A stretch of DNA of 64,000 nucleotides from Paenibacillus piri (GTDB lineage Bacteria; Bacillota; Bacilli; Paenibacillales; NBRC-103111), in contig NZ_SMRT01000005.1 of NCBI RefSeq assembly GCF_004354045.1, forward strand, positions 62,001-126,000. Direction: 5' to 3'. The position numbers and the translations under genes are program-made. The notes below the pieces were generated by a model, which saw nothing but the letters and a program-made list of their open reading frames with translations, was not told where the DNA came from and made no database searches. Below, piece after piece: positions 7,854-14,847 of the stretch; the first letter of the stretch is position 1, and every line of letters begins with the position of its first letter.

Positions 7854-8783
7854 ATGGCGATTCATCCGCCACTGTTGCAGCGCGGGGCTACGATCGGTGT
7901 TGTGACGCTGGGAAGTCCGCTTCCCGCCTCCGAAATTGACCAACGGATAGCATTTTTAAGAAGCTGGGGGTTCCAGGTCATTACGGGCGATTACGTATAC
8001 GCGGATAACGGATACTTGTCCGGAACGGATGAGCAGAGGGCGGCCGACTTGATGCACATGTTCGCGAATCCGGAGGTCAGGCTGATTTTACCTACGAGAG
8101 GAGGGGTGGGCGTTGCGGGGATTTTGCCGTTTCTCGACTACCGGATGATTGCCGCAAATCCTAAAATTATAAGCGGCTACAGCGATATCAGCGTTTTGTT
8201 GAACGTGCTGTACCAGTTTTCCAATATGATCACATTATCCAGCCTGCTGCTGATCGATTTCAAGCCGGAGACTCCCGCTTACAATTTCGATCAGTTTTTC
8301 GGGATGACCTCCACGACGGTCGCGCCGAAGGTTATTCAAAGTCCTCCCGGGATGTCGATGGTCGGTCGGGTGCCGGGAGATGTCACGGCACGAATCGTCG
8401 GAGGCAATATTTCGTCCATTGTCGACACGTTAGGCACTCCATACGAAATCAATACCTCCGGCAAAATATTGTTTCTCGAGGAAACCCATGAGCCTGTAAA
8501 TAAAGTGTACCGGCTCGTCAATCATCTGAAGCTTGCAGGCAAACTGGACGATTGTATCGGTATTGTAATGGGCGAATGTACGGGGTGTCATATTTCGTAC
8601 GGCAAAACGTATGAAGATCTGATTACGGATTTCATCGTTCCTCTGGGCAAACCGCTGCTGACCCATTTTCCCGCGGCGCATGGCACCTATAAAGCCGCTG
8701 TTCCGATTGGCGCGATGGTCAATTTGAATACGAATAACGCTACGGTCACCGTTTTGGAGCCGATGGTCGGAATAGGGATGTAA
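7854..8783 (+). CDS. S66-family LD-carboxypeptidase
   Basis: Serine peptidase of 309 residues in the LdcA/MccF (S66) family; members trim L,D-linked D-alanine from muropeptides in the cytoplasm or inactivate microcin-like compounds. Visible features are PTRGGVG near residue 80, the nucleophile motif GYSDIS near 105-110, the conserved Glu in the middle (LEETHEP region) and the catalytic His in FPAAHGT near the C-terminus. Start: the ATG at 7854 lies 7 bases after TGGGGG; upstream ATGs at 7797 and 7848 lack a well-placed site. It is monocistronic, with its own terminator. Recycling and self-immunity roles cannot be separated from sequence. Confidence 0.85.
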   Translation: MAIHPPLLQRGATIGVVTLGSPLPASEIDQRIAFLRSWGFQVITGDYVYADNGYLSGTDEQRAADLMHMFANPEVRLILPTRGGVGVAGILPFLDYRMIAANPKIISGYSDISVLLNVLYQFSNMITLSSLLLIDFKPETPAYNFDQFFGMTSTTVAPKVIQSPPGMSMVGRVPGDVTARIVGGNISSIVDTLGTPYEINTSGKILFLEETHEPVNKVYRLVNHLKLAGKLDDCIGIVMGECTGCHISYGKTYEDLITDFIVPLGKPLLTHFPAAHGTYKAAVPIGAMVNLNTNNATVTVLEPMVGIGM

Positions 8784-8806
8784 TCCGGATTGTACGGCCC
8801 ATACGA

Positions 8807-8848
8807 AAAGCCGAGTGGATCGACAAGACCGCACCCGGCTTTTTTTGT
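8807..8848 (+). terminator. Terminator of the S66 peptidase gene
   Basis: AAGCCG-a-GTG pairs with CAC-c-CGGCTT and is followed by seven T. Confidence 0.8.
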
Positions 8849-8960
8849 TGCCAGAAAGTATAAGATTTTATACTTTGCTTCGTACAACCTTGATAAACGC
8901 GCTCTTCCTCTAAGGTCGGCGGCGCCGTAGTAAAGTATGCGGCATGCCAGAATACAAGGG
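8842..8960 (+). repeat. Dispersed intergenic element, copy 2
   Basis: Second copy of the element at 1912-2020, with the same order of blocks (GTATAAGA, TTGCTTCG, CCTTGA, CGCTC, AGAATACA.GG). The central arms are less well paired here. It again begins at a terminator T-tract and ends just before the next gene. Confidence 0.55.
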
Positions 8961-8984
8961 CAGTGCTAGAGAGGATGATCGACC

Positions 8985-9224
8985 ATGAAACCGAAGCCAT
9001 TGATCCTACTAACGTGTTCGGAAAGCGAAAAGATACCGCTTAGTGTGGTCCGGGACCTCGATAGGATGGATGATGGAGACCCGGAAGTGCCCCCGCAATT
9101 CGCATGTGCTTGCGGCGGAGCCATGTACCCGGAGTACTACAAAGGTGTGCATGGTTATGAATACCGGATCGAAGACCGGTTAATAAAAAAAGAGGTAGCA
9201 GAAGACACAAGAGTAGAACAGTAA
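8985..9224 (+). CDS. Small uncharacterised protein with CxCGG motif
   Basis: 79-residue protein of unknown function, preceded by AGAGAGGA about 10 bases ahead of the ATG. After a short leader it has a ACACGGAMYPEYYKG stretch: two cysteines in a C-x-C-G-G arrangement, which could be half of a metal site or a thiol pair. It ends in a charged tail. No signal peptide or membrane segment is visible. Codon use looks like a real gene. It sits alone between two strong hairpins, so it is probably a single-gene unit. I do not recognise the family. Confidence 0.6.
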   Translation: MKPKPLILLTCSESEKIPLSVVRDLDRMDDGDPEVPPQFACACGGAMYPEYYKGVHGYEYRIEDRLIKKEVAEDTRVEQ

Positions 9225-9236
9225 GAGGGCATGGAA

Positions 9237-9331
9237 GTGGGGTGGAAAGTTTACGGGCCGTCTTTGAAGTCGTGTTCCCCCTGCCCAATCTAATCGAAGG
9301 AACACGACTTCAACAACGGCTGTAACCCCAC
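9237..9331. repeat. 95-bp near-complete palindrome
   Basis: Arms pair in three symmetrical blocks. GTGGGGT (9237-9243) pairs with ACCCCAC (9325-9331), GCCGT (9257-9261) with ACGGC (9316-9320), and a perfect 15-base arm (9264-9278) with 9299-9313. The loop is 20 bases. There is no T-tract and no open frame inside. It resembles a MITE or a structured 3' element rather than a simple terminator. Confidence 0.6.
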
Positions 9332-9372
9332 ATCCATCCCTCCCGACGCTCAAACGTAAATCCTATACCAAG

Positions 9373-9391
9373 GACGCCGCAAGGCGTTTTG
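9373..9391. terminator. Short hairpin ahead of the PHP gene end
   Basis: ACGCC-gcaa-GGCGT followed by TTTT on the plus strand, with a weaker T-run on the minus strand. It is a possible terminator for the convergent genes. Confidence 0.35.
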
Positions 9392-9393
9392 TA

Positions 9394-10200
9394 TTATAAC
9401 GCAACCGATTGACGCTGCTTCTGCTTGAAATAAACCCATTCCTTGAAGCCGATCTCTTTCAGCCGCTTGGCAACCAGCTCCCAATCGTCGCCGACGCGTT
9501 CCGGCTTGTGGGCGTCGGAGCCAAAGGTGACCTTCACCCCGTAATGAAGCGCGCGTTCCAATATGGCATCGGCCGGGTACCAGCCGCCGCAATCTTTAGT
9601 TTTGCCGGACGTGTTGATTTCGATGGCAATATCCTGTTCGCCGATGATTTGCAGCGTGCGGTCAACCGCATCCGTCGGGATATCGGTAAACGGGGAGTAA
9701 TAGGCGCGCATGGCGTCGATATGGCCGAGAATTTGAAACATGCCGCTGCGCGCGGATTGGCCGATCAGATCGTAGTACTGTTCCTTGTGCACGATTTTTT
9801 CCTTTTCGCTTAAGCCGTGGAACCGCTTTTTATTGAAAATGCTGACGCCCCCCGACAAATGAACGGAGCCGATAATATAGTCAAACGGATATTTCTCGTA
9901 CATGCTGCTGTACAAGTCCGCATGCTCCGGAAAAAAATCCGATTCCACGCCGAGCAGCACATCGATTTTGCCGTTATATTCCTGCTTCAGCTTGAGGACT
10001 TCCTCCACGTAGCGGGCAAACTCGCTTTTGGCCATGGCGATACCCGGCTGCTCCTGCTCCACATCGCTTGCAAAATAGGGCGAATGATCGGATATTCCGA
10101 TCACGGACAAGCCATGGCGGATGCCGGCTTCAACGTAGTCGCGTATCGTTCCTATCGCATGACCGCAGCGTTCATGGTGCGTATGCAAGTCGAATTTCAT
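9394..10200 (-). CDS. PHP-family histidinol-phosphatase-like protein
   Basis: Metal-dependent phosphoesterase of 268 residues in the PHP family, closest by pattern to HisJ/HisK histidinol phosphatases (histidine biosynthesis, last but one step). The metal-binding HxH motif is in DLHTHHERCGHA at the N-terminus. Further expected residues are in GISDHSPY, GVESDFFPEH, SVHLS, ILGHID and GSDAHKPE near the C-terminus. I use the ATG at 10200, preceded by GGAG inside the end of the LysR gene; the two genes are 7 bases apart and translationally coupled. No his genes are nearby, so the in vivo substrate is uncertain. Confidence 0.82.
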   Translation of the reverse strand: MKFDLHTHHERCGHAIGTIRDYVEAGIRHGLSVIGISDHSPYFASDVEQEQPGIAMAKSEFARYVEEVLKLKQEYNGKIDVLLGVESDFFPEHADLYSSMYEKYPFDYIIGSVHLSGGVSIFNKKRFHGLSEKEKIVHKEQYYDLIGQSARSGMFQILGHIDAMRAYYSPFTDIPTDAVDRTLQIIGEQDIAIEINTSGKTKDCGGWYPADAILERALHYGVKVTFGSDAHKPERVGDDWELVAKRLKEIGFKEWVYFKQKQRQSVAL

Positions 10201-10207
10201 GATGAGA

Positions 10208-11110
10208 TCACTCCGATCCAATAAATTGTATTTCCTGCATCCCTTTGAGATCCAGCAAAAATTGATGCAGCGCCGAGCTCAAATAACGTCCGGATTTGTA
10301 GACGACGCCAACGGGATGACTGATCTCAAGCTCGTTGACCTTGACCATCTTTAAGGTGCCCATCCGCAGCTCATTGGATATGGACAGTTTGGATATGATA
10401 GCCGCCCCGAGATTCAGCTCAACCATCCGCTTGACTTCCTCGCTGCTTGACAATTCCATCACAATTTGCGGCTCGACATTCAGCAGCTTGAAAATTTGAT
10501 CCACGAACCGGCGCCCGGCCGTTTCCGGAGACAGCATGATCAGCGGCGTGTCGTGCAGCTTCTCGATCGGCAGATGGGCATACCGGCTTAACGGATGCTC
10601 CGGCGCGACCACCAGCTCGAAGGTGTCATAGTAAAGCACGGAGCTTTCGAGGGACGGATGCTTTTCGAACAAATACGTAATGCCGATGTCGATCGTCCCG
10701 TTTTCCACGCTTTGCATGATTTGCGACGAGGTCATGGAATGGATCGTTGTTTTGATCAGCGGAAACTGGTTTTGAAAATAGGACAGCACCCGCGGCAAAA
10801 TTTGAATCGCTATCGACGTCGTTGTCCCCAAATGAATATGGCCCTGCGGAATTTGATTTAAATCGGCAAGCCGCTGCTTTAAATCCTCGACTGTTTGCAG
10901 AACCCGTTCCGCATGCTCCAAAAACACGCGTCCGCTGTCGGTCAGCGTCACCGGCTGATTGCGGTCGATCAGCACCGTCTTGAACTCGTCCTCAAGACTT
11001 TTGATTTGGGCGGATACGGCAGGCTGGGTCAAATTCAGCAGCTCGCCCGCTTTGCGAAAGCTCATTGTTTTGGATATCGTCAGCAATGTTTCCAACTGGT
11101 TTAAATTCAT
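10208..11110 (-). CDS. LysR-family transcriptional regulator
   Basis: 300-residue LysR regulator. The N-terminal winged helix-turn-helix (residues 1-60, with FRKAGELLNLTQPAVSAQIKSLE) is followed by a long linker helix. The two-lobe effector domain (about 90-295) includes GHIHLGTTTSI and LGAAIISKL. The pattern is near CysL/CbbR-type regulators. It is the first gene of a two-gene unit with the PHP phosphatase, which is unusual since LysR regulators are normally divergent from their targets. The effector cannot be read from sequence. Confidence 0.9.
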   Translation of the reverse strand: MNLNQLETLLTISKTMSFRKAGELLNLTQPAVSAQIKSLEDEFKTVLIDRNQPVTLTDSGRVFLEHAERVLQTVEDLKQRLADLNQIPQGHIHLGTTTSIAIQILPRVLSYFQNQFPLIKTTIHSMTSSQIMQSVENGTIDIGITYLFEKHPSLESSVLYYDTFELVVAPEHPLSRYAHLPIEKLHDTPLIMLSPETAGRRFVDQIFKLLNVEPQIVMELSSSEEVKRMVELNLGAAIISKLSISNELRMGTLKMVKVNELEISHPVGVVYKSGRYLSSALHQFLLDLKGMQEIQFIGSE

Positions 11111-11263
11111 CTGGAACCCTCCTCTCCCAAAGGGTGAGCAATCGAAACAGGCAGAAGTATAGATATAATTTATCGGCCTGATACAAAATATAAATCCATT
11201 TTCTCATTAATATCCATTATAAAGCACTTGCGATGAGGGAGCAAACCCGTTAACGGTACATTT

Positions 11264-11370
11264 GAGACTGTCGATTAAAAGGGGATAAGGGCTTGGAGGA
11301 TGGCTTCAGGGCGAGTTTGAGCTTCGAAGTCACCTCCAAAGTCTGTTCCCCGCAATTAATCGATAGTCTC
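11264..11370. repeat. 107-bp imperfect palindrome
   Basis: GAGACTgTCGATTAA (11264-11278) is matched in inverted form by 11356-11370 with one mismatch. Inner pairs include GGGGA/TCCCC and CTTGGAGG/CCTCCAAAG. It fills most of the 350-base gap between the LysR and HAD genes, which otherwise holds only AT-rich promoter-like sequence. No T-tract is present. The size and nested-arm layout resemble the element at 9237-9331, but the sequences differ. Confidence 0.55.
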
Positions 11371-11459
11371 CATTTAATCGTTAACAACCGCATGATTCAC
11401 CTATTATATACGGTGAATGGGCAGATTATTTTCCGTAACGGATTTGCTGCCGCGATCTG

Positions 11460-12251
11460 TTACGTGTTTGAAAGCATGGCGGCCAGCTCCATCAGATGGC
11501 CGCACACGAGCTCCGGCCGGACGCCGGCGCGCTGCTGCTGTTCCTGCAGCGTATCCCGGCTCACGAGGCCAGACAGCACTAGCGCCGTGCGGCAGCCGGC
11601 GGCCTGCCCGCCTTGAATATCGGTCGACAGGTTGTCGCCGACCACCCAGATTTGCTCCCGCGGCAGCCCGAGCTTGGCGATCGCATAGTTCATGATGATC
11701 GGCGACGGCTTGCCGATCACGACGGGAGCGGTCTGGCTCGCCCGCTCGATAGACGCCGCGATCGAACCGGCTCCCGGCTGCAGCTCGTTGTTCCACGGCA
11801 GCAGGTGATCCGGGTTCGTCAGCACGGAGACGGCGCCGCCGCGAATATAGCGGACAGCAGCGGCGAGCTTGCCGTAGCTGAATTCGCGGTCGATCCCTTG
11901 CACGACAAATGCAGGCGTATCATCATCCTCGCAGACGATCGTAAAGCCGGCTTCACGCAGCGCCTGCCGCAGACCGTTTTCGCCTATGGCGTAGACGCGG
12001 CCGCCCTGCTGCCGCTCCTGCATATACAGTGCGGCGGCCTGGGAAGAAGTGAGCACCTCCTCCGGCAGCGCGGCGATGCCGACCTTCCGCAAATGATCCG
12101 CCACCTGATCGGGCGTGCGGGATGAATTGTTCGTGACATATAAATACGGGAAGCCCTGAGCTTTCAGCCATCCGATAAATTCAGCGGCATAAGGGATCGG
12201 TCGATCCCCGTGATATAAGGTTCCGTCCAAATCGAGCAAAAATCCGAGCAT
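11460..12251 (-). CDS. NagD/YutF-type HAD-IIA phosphatase
   Basis: Haloacid dehalogenase superfamily subfamily IIA hydrolase of 263 residues. It has motif I DLDGTLYHG at the N-terminus (both nucleophile Asp residues present), motif II in YVTNNSSRT, the lysine GKPSP near 175 and motif III WVVGDNLSTDIQGG near 205. The pattern fits the Bacillus YutF group, cytosolic phosphatases acting on small phosphorylated metabolites. AGGGGGA precedes the ATG. It is monocistronic. The substrate is not known from sequence. Confidence 0.88.
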   Translation of the reverse strand: MLGFLLDLDGTLYHGDRPIPYAAEFIGWLKAQGFPYLYVTNNSSRTPDQVADHLRKVGIAALPEEVLTSSQAAALYMQERQQGGRVYAIGENGLRQALREAGFTIVCEDDDTPAFVVQGIDREFSYGKLAAAVRYIRGGAVSVLTNPDHLLPWNNELQPGAGSIAASIERASQTAPVVIGKPSPIIMNYAIAKLGLPREQIWVVGDNLSTDIQGGQAAGCRTALVLSGLVSRDTLQEQQQRAGVRPELVCGHLMELAAMLSNT

Positions 12252-12422
12252 GTCGTATCCCCCTTGCTAATCTTTTTTCGTCATAAACTCCATTGTAACA
12301 AAAAGAAGGCCAAAAAGGCATACGCGTAATCATGCTGAGCTGCAGCGGTTGATTTTTTTTCGGAAACTGGCACCTGTCGACGGTTTATGGAATACATGTA
12401 AGAAAAGACATATAAGAATAGC

Positions 12423-12451
12423 TTATACAATAAATAACTATTTCTTATAAT
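12423..12451 (+). promoter_or_regulatory. Promoter of the cysteine dioxygenase gene
   Basis: TTATAC, 17 bases, TATAAT in an AT-rich stretch. The roughly 270-base gap here holds nothing else I can identify. Confidence 0.45.
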
Positions 12452-12523
12452 TTCATCGAAATAACTTCCATCCGCAGCTTTCTTATCATGTCGCTTATAA
12501 TCGTTACTGGAGGAGTCGGCAGC

Positions 12524-13015
12524 ATGAAACTACTTGAATCCATTGAGCAAGCGTTTCGAAGCGTTAACAACCCTGCCCCGCATGAATTGAAGGCCATCAT
12601 TTTAAAGCTGGAATTGACCCCCGAGAAGGTAGCCCCCTATATTGCGGAGCCTTCTTCCTTGCCGTACGGGCGGACGGTGCTGCGTCAGTCGGACGATGCC
12701 GAGGTTATTTTGATCCATTTGCCGCAAGGCAGCCAAACGTTCATCCACGACCATGGGGCATCCACCGGATGCGCGTTTATTTTGGAAGGGCGAATGACGA
12801 ACGTCGTTTACCGGCTGGACAATTATGGCTATGCCCGCGAAAGCGGGGAAATCGGCTTGCAGGAACGGCAGTTTCTGTTCGCTACGCGCGGGCAGGTTCA
12901 TCAGATGAGAAACGCGGGACCGTCGCGCTTGGTGTCTTTCCATGTTTATACCCCCCGTCTGACCGATACGAGAACATACCGAACTTATGAGCAGGTGCTC
13001 GACTATGTAATTTAG
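12524..13015 (+). CDS. Cysteine dioxygenase type I
   Basis: Cupin-fold, non-haem iron enzyme of 163 residues that converts L-cysteine to cysteine sulfinate. The iron ligands are visible: the two His of FIHDHGAS near residue 75 and a third His in RGQVHQM near 130. The residue that forms the Cys-Tyr cross-link in mammalian enzymes is Gly here (HDHGASTGC; the Cys is one place later), as in many bacterial homologues, so no cross-link is expected. A frame extension begins at 12488, but GGAGGAG lies 9 bases before the ATG at 12524. It is a single gene and could also be a related thiol dioxygenase. Confidence 0.85.
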   Translation: MKLLESIEQAFRSVNNPAPHELKAIILKLELTPEKVAPYIAEPSSLPYGRTVLRQSDDAEVILIHLPQGSQTFIHDHGASTGCAFILEGRMTNVVYRLDNYGYARESGEIGLQERQFLFATRGQVHQMRNAGPSRLVSFHVYTPRLTDTRTYRTYEQVLDYVI

Positions 13016-13130
13016 CCGTCCAGCTGCTCCATCCGAACTACATGCCATCTAGATTTCGGGAAAAAGATACGGTTTACAGGTGGAACGACCTGTGATAGTA
13101 TTGTTAAAAATTTTCGGATGGAGGGATGGT

Positions 13131-13967
13131 ATGAACGGTTTGGAGTCCATTCAGGCGGTAGTGCTCGATTTGGACGGCACACTGTTAAACAGCGGGAAGC
13201 GCGTATCCGCAAACAATCTTCGGGCCGTATTGGATTGCTATGATTGCGGCATTCATGTGATCATTGCAACCGCCCGGCCGGCGAGGTCGGTCCGTCTGCT
13301 GCTGCCTGCGGAGCTGCTGGCTTTAGGCTGCCTGATTTACTATAATGGGGCTCACACCGTCGATTCGGCTTATGGTGTCGAAGATCATATCCGGCTTGAC
13401 TCTGCAACGACTGCCGCACTTTGCGATACCGTTTGGGCCTTATGGCCAAACCGGCTTGTCGCCTTCGAAGCAGACGGTGAGATGTACAGCAACGCCGCAT
13501 TGAGCATGGAACAAAGGGGCATTCTCGGACTGACGGACGGGGCCCCTTTGCCGGCAGTGCTGCCCCTGGATGCAATCCGCCGGCTGCAGCCGGAAAAGCT
13601 GCTGCTGACGAACGAAACGAATTTGAATATTTTTCCCGAGCTTGCGCGGAACTTCGCCGGTCGTGTCCAACTGGTGCTGACAGACGGAGAAAGGCTGATC
13701 CAGATCATGAGCGCTTCCGTATCTAAAGCTGCCGCGCTCGGACCGGTTTTGCGGCGCAGAGGATTACAGCCGGAACATATAATGGTTTTCGGGGATGACT
13801 ACAACGATCTTGAGCTCTTCGAGTTGTGCGGTTATCCGGTCGCAATGGAAAATGCGATTGCGGATTTGAAGAGCAGGGCGGCGTTTATTACGAAATCGAA
13901 TGACGATGACGGGGTAGCGTCAGTTCTTGACAAGCTGGTTAAGCTTCGTAAACCGGCTGTCATCTAG
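13131..13967 (+). CDS. Cof-type HAD hydrolase
   Basis: HAD-IIB (Cof-like) sugar-phosphate or nucleotide phosphatase of 278 residues. Motif I is VLDLDGTLLNSG near residue 13, motif II IATARPARS, a C2 cap domain lies in the middle (about 85-190), motif III lysine is in SVSKAAAL and motif IV is VFGDDYNDLELF. The C-terminus carries the usual GYPVAMENA block. The ATG at 13131 follows GGAGGGA; a longer frame from 13080 has no ribosome site. It is read in the same direction as the upstream cysteine dioxygenase, but a 115-base gap suggests its own promoter. Confidence 0.9.
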   Translation: MNGLESIQAVVLDLDGTLLNSGKRVSANNLRAVLDCYDCGIHVIIATARPARSVRLLLPAELLALGCLIYYNGAHTVDSAYGVEDHIRLDSATTAALCDTVWALWPNRLVAFEADGEMYSNAALSMEQRGILGLTDGAPLPAVLPLDAIRRLQPEKLLLTNETNLNIFPELARNFAGRVQLVLTDGERLIQIMSASVSKAAALGPVLRRRGLQPEHIMVFGDDYNDLELFELCGYPVAMENAIADLKSRAAFITKSNDDDGVASVLDKLVKLRKPAVI

Positions 13968-14141
13968 AACTAGAGCGATCAAGCAGCGGACAGGCAGTAT
14001 GCGCGCCGGAATCCATATTTGCCGTCTATAACCGGCTGCAGGCTGAGAGGGAGCTCGTTATTTTATGAATGCTGCGGCCCCTGCGCTCATAACTATGTAA
14101 TACCAGGAGCGATCCGGAATCGTTGCAAAGGGGCTGGTCCG

Positions 14142-14603
14142 ATGTCATTTTTTGAGAAAATGAAGCAGGGAGCATCCGATGCTGCCAAAAAAGCGCAGCA
14201 AACGGTCGAAATTACGAGGCTGCGCGCGCAAATTTCGTCCAAAGAAAAAGAAATTGAAAAATCGTTCGCCCTCATCGGCGAATCGGTCTACCAGGCTCAT
14301 TCGGCCGGCGATTGGAAGAAAGCGGCCGTTGCCGCTTATTTCGCGCATATCCAGGGATTGCAGCAGGATATTCAGGCGATTGAGTGGAAGATCACGGAAG
14401 CGAAGCATGAGAAAGTATGCCGCTGCGGCAAGGTGGTTGCCCGCGATGTGAAGTTTTGCTCGGTCTGCGGCTACCGCTTTGAAGAGCAGCCGGACCCGGC
14501 CGAAGAGGCCGAGGCGGCGGTAGTACAGACGATTTGCCGCGTGTGCCGGACGTCGAACGAGCCCGACGCCAAATATTGCGCTAATTGCGGCATCTCCATG
14601 TAG
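14142..14603 (+). CDS. Coiled-coil protein with two zinc ribbons
   Basis: 153-residue cytoplasmic protein. Residues 1-90 are a charged helical region with a likely coiled coil (EITRLRAQISSKEKEIEKS). After this come two zinc-ribbon half-modules, CRCGK with FCSVCG and CRVCR with YCANCG, giving two four-cysteine sites. This architecture is common in Bacillales hypothetical proteins with a double zinc ribbon at the C-terminus. The upstream frame extension lacks a ribosome site; AAGGGG precedes the ATG at 14142. Function unknown; it might bind nucleic acid or act as an adaptor. Confidence 0.75.
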   Translation: MSFFEKMKQGASDAAKKAQQTVEITRLRAQISSKEKEIEKSFALIGESVYQAHSAGDWKKAAVAAYFAHIQGLQQDIQAIEWKITEAKHEKVCRCGKVVARDVKFCSVCGYRFEEQPDPAEEAEAAVVQTICRVCRTSNEPDAKYCANCGISM

Positions 14604-14625
14604 CTGGATAACTTCCAGATTTTTC

Positions 14626-14654
14626 TTGTAAAAGGTAACAGCACATGGTAGTAT
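14626..14654 (+). promoter_or_regulatory. Promoter of the ykkC-like riboswitch transcript
   Basis: TTGTAA, 17 bases, TAGTAT, placed so that transcription would start a few bases before the aptamer. Confidence 0.55.
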
Positions 14655-14660
14655 ATAACA

Positions 14661-14782
14661 ATTAAGTGGAAGGGCTTCTAGGGATCCGAGGGCGCGAAAG
14701 CGCCGGTTCGAACCAAGCGAAGCCGGACGCCGGCCGGAAGGCCGCGTTACACCGTAGGGATAAAAGACCTCGAGCAAGTTCC
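14661..14782 (+). promoter_or_regulatory. ykkC-family riboswitch aptamer (subtype-2-like)
   Basis: The conserved ykkC blocks are in order. CTAGGGATCCG is followed by a GC-rich stem with a GAAA loop, then GGTTCGAACCAAGCGA, a second GC-rich stem (GCCGGCC..GGCC) and ACACCGTAGGGATAAAAG. In guanidine-I RNAs, as I recall the consensus, the middle block is closer to CTGGTCCGAGAG and the last to ACACGGAGGGA. The forms here (TTCGAACCAAGCG and ACACCGTAGGGA) look nearer to the subtype-2 RNAs that sense ppGpp, PRPP or nucleoside diphosphates. The 3' end overlaps a perfect terminator, a typical switch layout. The ligand is unassigned. Confidence 0.7.
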
Positions 14783-14815
14783 GCCTGCCAAGGCGAAACG
14801 GCACGAGGTCTTTTC
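14762..14815 (+). terminator. Riboswitch-controlled terminator before the ABC-2 operon
   Basis: AAAAGACCTCG pairs perfectly with CGAGGTCTTTT. The 5' arm contains the last conserved aptamer bases (GGGATAAAAG), so aptamer folding and terminator folding exclude each other. Confidence 0.8.
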
Positions 14816-14847
14816 TGCTTTAGCGGAGGAAAGGAGAAGGGCGATCG

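Noticed and set aside
11293-11616. Plus-strand frame over the palindrome and HAD gene end
   Set aside because: It is a shadow of the minus-strand HAD gene joined to the palindrome, with no ribosome site.
14703-14720. tRNA-like T-arm (GGTTCGAACC)
   Set aside because: No acceptor or anticodon arm surrounds it; it is part of the ykkC-like aptamer.
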